A DNA stretch of 64,000 nucleotides, taken from the NCBI GenBank assembly GCA_905221605.1, contig CAJNDS010002267.1, positions 26,001-90,000 of the forward strand, read 5' to 3'. The first letter of the stretch is position 1. Each line of letters begins with the position of its first letter. Both the position numbers and the translations under genes were made by a program. The notes below the pieces were generated by a model that made no database searches, was not told where the DNA came from, and was given only the letters and a program-made list of their open reading frames with translations. The DNA comes from Symbiodinium natans. Taxonomy: Eukaryota; Sar; Dinophyceae; Suessiales; Symbiodiniaceae. Below, one piece after another: positions 61,701 through 64,000 of this stretch.

Positions 61701-63463
61701 CAGGTTAGGATGGCACCCTAAACCCTAAACCCTAAACCCTAAACCCTAAACCCTAAACCCTCAGACCTCAGCCTCTAAGGATTATCATCTTCGGGTTCCT
61801 TTGAATTCCATAAGGTTTGGGGGTGGGCGACCTGCAGCCTAGGATTTTGGGGTGTAGGACTTGGGGTTTAGGGTTTAGGGTTTAGGGTTTAGGGTTTAGG
61901 GTTTAGGGTTTAGGGTTTAGGGTTTAGGGTTTAGGGTTTAGGGTTTAGGGTTTAGGGCGCAAGCTTTCGGGATCAACCACTGACCGAGTTCAAGCCATGT
62001 GGCCACGTGAGCGAAGAGTACAGCGAAAACATATACCTCGCAGCCAACTTTGCAAGTACAAGGTTTAGGGTTTAGGGTTTGGGGTTTCGGGTTTAGGGGT
62101 ATAAGGGTTTAGGGTTTAAGGGATTAAGGTTTAGGGGTTTAAGGGCTTAAGGGTTTAAGGGCTTAAGGGTTTAAGGGTTTCATGGTTTCAGGGTTTAAGG
62201 GTTTAGCTCGGGATGTTCCCCCTAATACTAGCAGTCCTTGATCGGGATTATAATAGGGGGTACTATAATCCCGATTGAGGACTGTTGGTATAAGGGGGGA
62301 GCATCCCAAGTCTCAGTGTTTGTTTTAGGTTCAAGGTTTAAGGGCTAAGTTTCAAGGCTTTAGGCTTTAATTCGGCTGAAAGGTCTTACGGCTCAGGGTT
62401 TATTCCGGGTTAGGGGTTTAGGGTTGAATTAGGGCTTCATTCGAGTTAAGGGTTTAGGGTTTAGGGTTTCGGGATGCCTCCCCTATTCTCCTTCGGAACT
62501 GACCTGGCATTGACCATTGCTCGGGCGTGTTTTTGCCGCAGCTGTGAGATGCCGCCGCCTTGGACTTCCCTCAGACATCCGAGAGGTTTAGGGTTTAGGG
62601 TTTAGGGTTTAGGGTTTAGGGTTTAGGGTTTAGGCTCGCAGAGGAACTTCCAAACCAGCACATCACACTGCAAGACAGGCCGCAAGACAGGTGAAGTGGT
62701 TCATCCACTGTTGGCGTTTAGTAGAGTCAAGGAAAGCTTGTGCAGTGGCTGCAACCGCTCCCGCCTGTATAACTGTCGTTGCTTCAGGTCAAAACCGGAA
62801 TTGCTTCCAGCCCCTCTGCTCGTCCAGCCACTTGTACATGTAGCACGAAGACTGTGGGCAAGTTGGTCTATTCTTTCTTTAAACCCTAGACCCAAAACCC
62901 TAAACCCCGTAAATAAACCCTCATGTTTTTGGGGAGGCGCTGGCAGGTGGGCGTTGTGAAAGGTTTGTAGGGGGGTATTGCACAATAAGGGCACCCGGTC
63001 GATCGTACCACTATGTAACAAGACACACCTTTACCTCCCTGCTTATTCTCAGCTCCCCTAAACCCTAAACCCATCTAAACCCCCTAGTATGTGAAACAAT
63101 GTTTCAGTTTCATGGTTTTGTGCTACATGTTTGCATACTGTGGGGGTCCAGGTAGCCCCAAACGCTCAACCCTAAACCGCAGCTTCCCCCCCCCACCCCC
63201 ACACTAAACCCTGAACCCCTGAACCCTAAACCCTCCCCCCCCCCTCACAAGGACTGCCGATCCCATTAACAATCTGTGGATTCAAACGGGCTTGTCAGGC
63301 AACCAAGTAGGAACCCAAAATCCTCCCTGAACCCTAAATCGCACCCCAAACCCCAAACCCAAACCCTAAACCTTAAACTCTAAACCGTGGCTTCAGGCAG
63401 GTTGCGATGACGAACAGCAGCATCACGGCCCAGAATAGAGACTTGAGGGTGAACGCAATGGAC
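38666..63463 (-). CDS. Channel gene A: voltage-gated cation channel with EF-hands (S5 to stop, 16 exons)
   Basis: Minus-strand exons in order: S5a, S5b, turret, pore, S6, cytoplasmic helix, EF-hand 1, linker, EF-hand 2, C-terminal helices, stop. The joined reading matches the layout of dinoflagellate single-domain EF-hand channels: S6 FLFYISFTYFAVLNVVTG, then VFCQSAI, ESAQNDHATMVQSILKNK, LFNQLGTENTG, VITFNSFTE, KINTPGVRAYFELLGLD, a full EF loop split by an intron, EFLMGCLRTRGHAK, GIDVGKLIHDQNW. EF-hand 2 has D1, D3, S5, D7, E9, E12 and should bind Ca2+; EF-hand 1 is degenerate. S1-S4 would lie right of the window. Most introns carry telomere-like arrays, and many donors are GC. The pore-S6 intron holds other genes. 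Confidence 0.87.
38770..39100. repeat. Decayed repeat: GCAGTGCTCAGTAGGG plus TTTAGGG
   Basis: Six diverged copies of GTTC-N-CCGCAGTGCTCAGTAGGG separated by TTTAGGG runs, spacing 40-90 bp. Confidence 0.65.
39608..39716. mobile_element. MITE family A copy, subfamily with GGATCCATGCACCT
   Basis: CCCAAAGGATCCATGCACCT and AGGTACATGGATCCTTTGGG. Shares interior CTATATACTTGGGCCTTAAA with 48535-48635. A lone family B terminus lies nearby at 39466-39500. Confidence 0.88.
40020..40053 (-). CDS. Gene A exon: LIKNQGKFANY
   Basis: 34 nt, acceptor CCGAG, donor GTGGCT. Joins HDQNW to LIKNQGKFANY and then VEEQMQAV, the usual C-terminal pattern. Confidence 0.85.
40098..40222. repeat. TTTAGGG array
   Basis: About 17 perfect units. 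Confidence 0.97.
40297..40598. mobile_element. 302-bp MITE with 27-bp terminal inverted repeats
   Basis: ATGTTGGACCTGCTTTATTA-type left end and TTAAAGCAGGTCCCACAT right end are inverted (about 25 of 27). Flanks TTA/TA suggest a TA or TTA target. The interior repeats CGCTTTAAAGTCAA twice; a G-tract is near the right end. Confidence 0.88.
40706..40737. repeat. Poly-G tract
   Basis: Run of about 31 G. Confidence 0.95.
41178..41215 (-). CDS. Gene A exon: GIDVGKLIHDQNW
   Basis: 38 nt, acceptor CCTCAG, donor GTCGCT after TG. Follows GHAK in phase 0. Confidence 0.86.
41345..41650 (-). pseudogene. Coiled-coil-like open frame inside a gene A intron
   Basis: Frame with VRKLEALLAGAQQANVDLAS and RRLEQVRLQNRALESKLVK (heptads), with a second overlapping frame RLQGLLRRLEAGAFITRIAT ending in TAA at 41359. 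It sits between two exons that splice to each other in family order, so it is not part of the channel. Perhaps a nested gene fragment with a frameshift. Confidence 0.4.
41905..42135. repeat. Minisatellite, unit about 30 bp
   Basis: Units of GGGCACTCCAGGGAGTCTCT plus GGGGTTG with deletions; about seven copies. Open frames across it are repeat artefacts. Confidence 0.88.
42499..42540 (-). CDS. Gene A exon: EF-hand 2 exit helix
   Basis: EFLMGCLRTRGHAK, 42 nt, acceptor GAAGAG, donor GTCGTC. Supplies loop residue E12. Confidence 0.9.
43502..43558 (-). CDS. Gene A exon: EF-hand 2 entry helix and loop
   Basis: AWSFFKMLDMDDSGDVEVE, 57 nt, phase 0 both ends, acceptor AAGAAG, GC donor (GAG|GCCCTT). 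Adding E from the next exon completes the loop D-M-D-D-S-G-D-V-E-V-E-E. Confidence 0.92.
44754..44862. mobile_element. MITE family A copy
   Basis: CCCTAGGGGTCCATGTACCT and GGTACATGGACTCTTCGGG. Confidence 0.88.
44914..44977. repeat. CCCTAAA array beside a gene A donor
   Basis: About 9 units. In sense orientation it starts about 15 nt after the donor at 44994. Confidence 0.95.
44995..45058 (-). CDS. Gene A exon: inter-EF linker
   Basis: KINTPGVRAYFELLGLDV then WDV. Acceptor GTAAG, GC donor (GTG|GCTCGG). A GTGAGA seven bases on would break phase with the next exon. Confidence 0.9.
45066..45140. repeat. TTTAGGG array beside a gene A acceptor
   Basis: About 10 units; an oligo-T/G tract (45151-45197) follows. 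Confidence 0.95.
45827..45852 (-). CDS. Gene A microexon (26 nt): VITFNSFTE
   Basis: Acceptor CTGCAG, donor GA|GTGCCC. Fits phase 0 in and phase 2 out; completes degenerate EF-hand 1 (GTENTG-VITFNSFTE). Confidence 0.85.
45890..46010. repeat. TTCAGGG then TTTAGGG array
   Basis: Six TTCAGGG units grade into about ten TTTAGGG units. Confidence 0.95.
46543..46601 (-). CDS. Gene A exon: EF-hand 1 entry helix
   Basis: RDRQEALFNQLGTENTG, GC donor (GGT|GCACCT). The 5' end may be 46601 (after CCCCAG) or 46583 (after AAGAG). Confidence 0.8.
47077..47101 (-). CDS. Possible gene A microexon: QAYADAYV
   Basis: Acceptor ACAAAG. It would bridge NK and the EF-hand 1 helix; both its donor and phase are ambiguous. 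Confidence 0.35.
47330..47432. repeat. CCCTAAA/CCCTAAAA array
   Basis: About 13 units; in sense direction it begins within 5 nt of a gene A donor. Confidence 0.95.
47435..47488 (-). CDS. Gene A exon: post-S6 helix
   Basis: ESAQNDHATMVQSILKNK, acceptor GTTCAG. The donor is GA (AAG|GAGTAG) or GT two bases later. Confidence 0.9.
48298..48320 (-). CDS. Gene A microexon (23 nt): VFCQSAI
   Basis: Acceptor TGCGGAG, donor GTGTCT. Joins S6 (..VVTG) to VFCQSAI and ESAQ, a signature of these channels. Confidence 0.9.
48535..48635. mobile_element. MITE family A copy (subfamily of 39608)
   Basis: CCCTAAGGGTCCATGTAACT and GGTGCATGGACCCTTGGG. Confidence 0.88.
48664..49020. other. Intron sequence with poly-C tract; nothing coding seen
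   Basis: C run 48667-48685, then unique AT-balanced sequence to the S6 exon. Confidence 0.5.
49029..49081 (-). CDS. Gene A exon: S6
   Basis: FLFYISFTYFAVLNVVTG, 53 nt, acceptor GCGCCCAG, GC donor (ACAG|GCAGGATG). The S6 of this family is recognisable almost residue by residue. Confidence 0.92.
49086..49215 (-). pseudogene. LINE-type reverse-transcriptase fragment (YADD motif)
   Basis: LRDLRAASCFEF then GATMFLYADDVSIISRMT resembles RT motif C (YADD) with its usual hydrophobic frame. Only a scrap, in line with and directly upstream of the S6 exon. Stops occur upstream. Confidence 0.5.
49220..50187. other. Repeat-poor intronic block, no gene called
   Basis: Several open frames on both strands without motif. 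Contains a CTCAC/CTCACC short tandem (49486-49510). May be remnant of the retroelement and the 3' flank of the transposase. Confidence 0.4.
50188..50544 (-). CDS. Transposase last exon (second and third catalytic acids)
   Basis: Begins ATCYADGAMAWDRAAVRQG after acceptor GACAG, contains TQQIDRVWMHVKASIPKG, stops at 50188. Confidence 0.72.
   Translation of the reverse strand, partial: ATCYADGAMAWDRAAVRQGKRMAFVHVKHNKSIFTRALRSKPRKGASSLAGTQQIDRVWMHVKASIPKGMHNKKSDGCHREANADRIWKYIRQFQFRRMHTDVFTALSKLCQAANRCS
50188..51991 (-). CDS. ISXO2/IS1595-type transposase, split by introns
   Basis: Four minus-strand exons: 51660-51991, 51318-51588, 50622-51041, 50188-50544. N-terminal zinc knuckle (MVCSLCGSKKHNLRTCTL), then a zinc-ribbon region (CMTCRGPVG..VRCIDTDC), first catalytic Asp (KAVEVDGTCLRT), second Asp (CYADGAMAWD) and a C-terminal block (HVKHNKSIFTRAL..TQQIDRVWMHVK..WKYIRQFQFRRM) matching the ISXO2 order. 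The third acid reads Asp (QQIDRVW) where the family usually has Glu or Asn. Phases agree at each junction (GC, GC, GT donors). Lies within the pore-S6 intron of gene A, same strand. Activity unknown. Confidence 0.7.
50622..51041 (-). CDS. Transposase exon (first catalytic Asp)
   Basis: ASTPYALARSLGTTYKPTS (helix-turn-helix-like) then LDKAVEVDGTCLRTLRV. Acceptor TTGCAG, donor CGT|GTTGAG. Antisense open frames at 50654-50935 are shadows. Confidence 0.72.
51105..51275. repeat. CCCTAAA-type array with CCGCAAA variants, inside the transposase gene
   Basis: Forms most of the intron between the zinc-ribbon and first-Asp exons. Confidence 0.9.
51318..51588 (-). CDS. Transposase exon (zinc ribbon)
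   Basis: LCFLHRRDGFLPAKPLKCMT then CRGPVG, HVWVRCIDTDCRVAR. Acceptor CCGTAG, GC donor (CAG|GCCTGG). Confidence 0.68.
51660..51991 (-). CDS. Transposase N-terminal exon (zinc knuckle)
   Basis: CSLCGSKKHNLRTC, then basic region GRKPRRLGAPTTGRFQ and AKLRKAVANKKRAK. ATG at about 51967. GC donor after GAC TT. More upstream exons are possible. Confidence 0.6.
52426..52629 (-). CDS. Following exon, end uncertain
   Basis: DLAGSDWRSFVQRFEADLTR, then SQDIVTRNMAVFAPVEALSQ and LWLLWGNIVDDYILLSAG. Phase 0 acceptor TGCAAG fits the previous exon. Confidence 0.5.
   Translation of the reverse strand, partial: DLAGSDWRSFVQRFEADLTRSQDIVTRNMAVFAPVEALSQLWLLWGNIVDDYILLSAGLLSLPDTST
52426..54426 (-). CDS. Multi-exon zinc-finger gene, unrecognised (minus)
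   Basis: Six exons in phase: 54333-54426, 53912-54247, 53683-53831, 53102-53605, 52869-53018, 52426-52629. The product starts MCLPLGQPEKFTLDTMFN, has a hydrophobic stretch (QMACQLLLAGLVTGAV), a Ser/Pro-rich part, an acidic patch (SDDEDDDYQDE), a further acidic Ser/Pro linker and a Cys cluster CPRCRVPRR..CHW..LLRCSQWFH..DCWHF resembling a zinc ribbon. Whether 53102-53605 ends at its TAG or splices by CGC|GTTGGC into 52869-53018 is open. Could be a second transposon-related gene or the 5' part of the transposase unit. Confidence 0.55.
52869..53018 (-). CDS. Helical exon, probably same gene
   Basis: DLATIRSATACLTQVIRGMD, then ADVVAVLALVLDILETLLLS and DDWGMLELHQ. Acceptor CATGCAG, donor GTTAGT: clean 150-nt exon. 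Confidence 0.6.
53102..53605 (-). CDS. Zinc-finger gene exon 4 (Cys cluster)
   Basis: VPASSGRGVKRPLSSPSVAE, acidic Ser/Pro linker, then YGRCPRCRVPRRPVCHW, VLLRCSQWFH, GARDCWHFVKYEGPF. Acceptor ACGTAG. Stop at 53102 or donor at 53110. Confidence 0.65.
   Translation of the reverse strand, partial: VPASSGRGVKRPLSSPSVAESSCTAEPAPAPEFASSVSQEDICSFSEEEIQTPPSHDPLPQEVPHPPVPLTHQSGPVAARFAQATKYGRCPRCRVPRRPVCHWTGVHAGFVLLRCSQWFHVGPNGARDCWHFVKYEGPFSQLPKAVRDTVSEVRKDIRWQLQHPRVG
53683..53831 (-). CDS. Zinc-finger gene exon 3 (acidic)
   Basis: DTPPTRAFKTWYGQQTGLCL, then SVVPLSDDEDDDYQDEVSG. Acceptor GTCCAG, donor TGC|GTGGCC. Confidence 0.65.
53912..54247 (-). CDS. Zinc-finger gene exon 2
   Basis: LPWKTLVQVAPQLGQMACQL through SPSPRTLSRWLTTGAPTSPP. 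Acceptor GCCAG, donor GTTTCT. Confidence 0.6.
54333..54426 (-). CDS. Zinc-finger gene exon 1
   Basis: MCLPLGQPEKFTLDTMFN, DSRRGPWLQRLVAG. GC donor; a 26-bp segment spanning the donor is tandemly duplicated (54302-54353). Confidence 0.5.
54430..54890. other. Open frames on both strands, strand unresolved
   Basis: Plus frame 54444-54725 is lysine-rich (SAKAGAKQGSRQNSD, KKQKRSQGHRKKRAHG); minus frame 54450-54806 is hydrophobic. One mirrors the other; the plus one looks more protein-like. Confidence 0.35.
54940..55150. repeat. Decayed tandem GGAGCTTGAAGTTTCGGGCTTG
   Basis: Five or so diverged copies with variable spacing, followed by a C-tract (55180-55212). Open frames here follow the repeat. 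Confidence 0.65.
55634..55742. mobile_element. MITE family A copy
   Basis: CCCTAAGGGTTCATGTACCT and GGTACATGGACCCTCAGGG. Confidence 0.9.
56100..56430 (+). CDS. Possible exon(s), plus strand, unrecognised
   Basis: Plus frame VIVRGQVPVACAAKLRHVVE then RFSNTLAA ends at a consensus GTAAGT donor (56245-56250). A second open stretch 56288-56425 follows. Strand opposite to all firm genes nearby, so caution. Confidence 0.35.
56431..57180. other. Unique block, nothing recognised
   Basis: A plus open frame (56450-56833) without motif; a short stretch GGGTCCCCTACATAGCACGG resembles sequence at 35627-35646. Confidence 0.35.
57189..57236. repeat. Short inverted repeat
   Basis: GGTTGGTCTTTCAGGG and CCCTGAAAGACCGAGATCAACC form a stem of about 16 bp around a 16-nt loop. 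Confidence 0.75.
57267..57368. mobile_element. MITE family B copy
   Basis: TTGGGATGTTCCCCCCTTAA and GGACATCCCAA with inner AACAGCCCTT/AAGGACTGTT. Confidence 0.85.
57769..57864. mobile_element. Inverted-repeat element (GAGGATCCAAAA termini)
   Basis: GAGGATCCAAAAAGTAGA and TCTACCCTTTTGGATCCTC, 96 bp. Confidence 0.85.
58000..58092. repeat. CCCTAAA array
   Basis: About 11 units. Confidence 0.95.
58310..58338. repeat. Poly-G tract beside the pore exon
   Basis: Run of about 27 G, 40 nt from the pore exon. Confidence 0.95.
58377..58437 (-). CDS. Gene A exon: pore helix and filter
   Basis: YYSSLVDTMISLFMCIVNGA, acceptor ATGAG (or CCCCCAG at 58445), GC donor after GCC proposed. The filter region reads C-I-V-N-G-A. 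The exon linking it to S6 was not found. Confidence 0.8.
58505..59440. other. Intron sequence of gene A with CCCTAAA and TTTAGGG arrays
   Basis: Arrays at 58965-59065 and 59160-59225 in opposite orientation. Unique sequence 58640-58920 holds nothing recognisable. Confidence 0.5.
59478..59502. repeat. GT microsatellite
   Basis: About 12 GT units. Confidence 0.97.
59505..60350. other. Telomere-repeat-free GC-rich block, possible retroelement part
   Basis: 845 bp without any CCCTAAA unit, with long open frames on both strands (59617-60006 plus, 59601-60068 minus) but no protein motif. Starts after a GT microsatellite. The abrupt change of composition suggests an insertion. Confidence 0.4.
60470..60525 (-). 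CDS. Gene A exon: S5-pore turret
   Basis: VNDYISDPDNPELPPLDL, acceptor TTAAG directly after a CCCTAAACCC unit. GA donor inside GGA|GAG proposed so that LE joins YYSSL. Confidence 0.82.
60637..60707. mobile_element. Partial MITE of the TAGCCCAG family
   Basis: GGTTGGCTACTTTGCTAGGG ... GGGTACTGGGCTGCCCCAAG resembles the right half of 14043-14158 and of intron 79-238. Confidence 0.65.
60720..60880. repeat. TTTAGGGG/TTGAGGGG variant array
   Basis: 8-bp variants of the telomere unit with an extra G. Confidence 0.9.
61248..61440. mobile_element. MITE family B copy with internal 63-bp duplication
   Basis: CCCCAAAAGGGTAGTTTAAT through GGGATGTTCCCC is repeated in tandem, so the element has two left ends and one right end (AGTATAAGGGGGAACATGCC). 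Confidence 0.85.
61866..61956. repeat. TTTAGGG array
   Basis: About 13 perfect units. Confidence 0.97.
62007..62036 (-). CDS. Gene A microexon (30 nt): S5 second half
   Basis: VYVFAVLFAH, acceptor CTGCGAG, donor GTGGCC (GC three bases later also fits). Bridges ..LLFVI and VNDYIS in phase 0. Confidence 0.82.
62211..62310. mobile_element. MITE family B copy
   Basis: GGGATGTTCCCCCTAATACT and AGTATTAGG-type inverse GGTATAAGGGGGGAGCATCC. Confidence 0.88.
62504..62576 (-). CDS. Candidate exon inside a gene A intron
   Basis: EVQGGGISQLRQKHARAMVN then A, acceptor TCTGAG, consensus donor CAG|GTCAGT. Not part of the channel by order; origin unknown. Confidence 0.4.
62585..62635. repeat. TTTAGGG array
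   Basis: About 7 units. Confidence 0.95.
62701..62885 (-). CDS. Possible coding fragment, unrecognised
   Basis: Minus frame ERIDQLAHSLRATCTSGW then GFDLKQRQLYRRERLQPLHK, stop at 62701. It is inside the S5a-S5b intron of gene A; perhaps a nested element remnant. Confidence 0.35.
63406..63463 (-). CDS. Gene A exon: S5 first half
   Basis: SIAFTLKSLFWAVMLLFVI, 58 nt, acceptor TGCAAG, GC donor (ATC|GCAACC). Paralogue of 3388-3445. Confidence 0.87.
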
Positions 63464-63475
63464 CTTGCAGTTGAT

Positions 63476-63566
63476 TTGGGTTTGGGGTTTGGGGTTTGGG
63501 GTTTGGGGTTTGGGGCTTGGGGCTTGGGGCTTGGGGTTTGGGGTTTAGGGTTTAGGGTTTAGGGTG
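63476..63566. repeat. TTTGGGG/TTTAGGG array
   Basis: About 13 units. Confidence 0.95.
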
Positions 63567-64000
63567 GTTGCAGCTTTCGGGGTCCACCCAGAGTCAACTA
63601 TGCCAAAGAGGGGAAGGCGCCTTCTTTTCGGAGCGCGCTGCTCTTGTCTAAGACCCATGTGGGGGTATTCTAGGTCCGCCCCAAGCCCCACCTCCACTAC
63701 CCTTTGGGTTTAGAGTTTAGGGTTTAGGGCTTGGGGCGCGAAAGTGCTGTGCGTGAGGGCTCGTTACCACCCAAAGTTACGGTGAAGGGTCTGGGACTCT
63801 GGGACTCAGACCAAAACCATATGGCTTTTGCCCCTGTCGACGTCCCCACGCCCCCCTAACCCTGGGGGGGCCTAAACCCTAAACCCTAAACCCTAAACCC
63901 TAAACCCTAAAAAAAACCTAAAAGCCCTGAAACCCTAAAACCCTAAACCCTTATATCCCTCTGAAGCCTTCTTGCCCTGCGCTTGCAGCCATGATGGGTT
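63567..64000. other. Right edge, no exon found
   Basis: Unique sequence, a short TTTAGGG stretch (63706-63730) and a CCCTAAA array (63871-63910). The S4 exon of gene A should lie further right. Confidence 0.5.

Noticed and set aside
61985-62045. Minus frame MFSLYSSLTWPHGLNS as the pore exon
   Set aside because: The order would put the pore before the turret, and another frame of the same exon gives S5 (VYVFAVLFAH), while a better pore lies at 58377.
113-63910. A true chromosome end
   Set aside because: Arrays are short, dispersed and in both orientations with unique sequence between; they are interstitial, not a terminal telomere.

Overview
The window reads as nuclear DNA of a dinoflagellate, most likely Symbiodiniaceae-like. 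The evidence is: TTTAGGG/CCCTAAA telomere-type repeats scattered throughout; genes made of very short exons; GC and GA 5' splice sites used beside GT; a ubiquitin-like/RCC1-like tandem-repeat protein; and single-domain, EF-hand voltage-gated channels. Nearly all recognisable genes lie on the minus strand, as expected for a dinoflagellate unidirectional gene block. All exons were assembled by eye from splice signals, reading phase and protein-family pattern, with no RNA or database support.

Layout, left to right. (1) 1-1881, minus: start and most of a protein with an N-terminal ubiquitin-like domain and at least ten RCC1-like repeats of about 41 residues. It has three introns, with GA-AG, GT-AG and GC-AG ends, and at least two of them are inverted-repeat mobile elements. 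(2) 3388-12266, minus: channel gene B, exons for S1 to the start of S5. (3) 12.3-38 kb: mostly telomere-like arrays, MITEs, a 20-bp minisatellite joined to a long poly-G tract, and isolated exon-like islands. Several minus-strand islands could be the N-terminus of gene B; a few plus-strand islands belong to something else. (4) 38666-63463, minus: channel gene A, from S5 through turret, pore, S6, two EF-hands and the C-terminus. (5) Inside the large pore-S6 intron of gene A (49.1-58.4 kb) lie a split ISXO2/IS1595-type transposase (50.2-52.0 kb) and a multi-exon zinc-finger gene (52.4-54.4 kb). A reverse-transcriptase scrap abuts the S6 exon.

Genes A and B look like a tandem pair: their S5 exons have the same length (58 nt), agree in 17 of 19 residues, and are 60 kb apart. 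The protein would be a plasma- or organelle-membrane cation channel with an S4 voltage sensor and a C-terminal Ca2+-binding regulator.

The most interesting pattern concerns the introns. Read in the sense direction, they tend to begin with a TTTAGGG array a few to tens of nucleotides after the donor and to end with a CCCTAAA array just before the acceptor. The two ends of an intron could therefore pair. Together with the small spliced-out inverted-repeat elements in the RCC1-like gene, this suggests introner-like intron gain and telomere-repeat-assisted intron definition.
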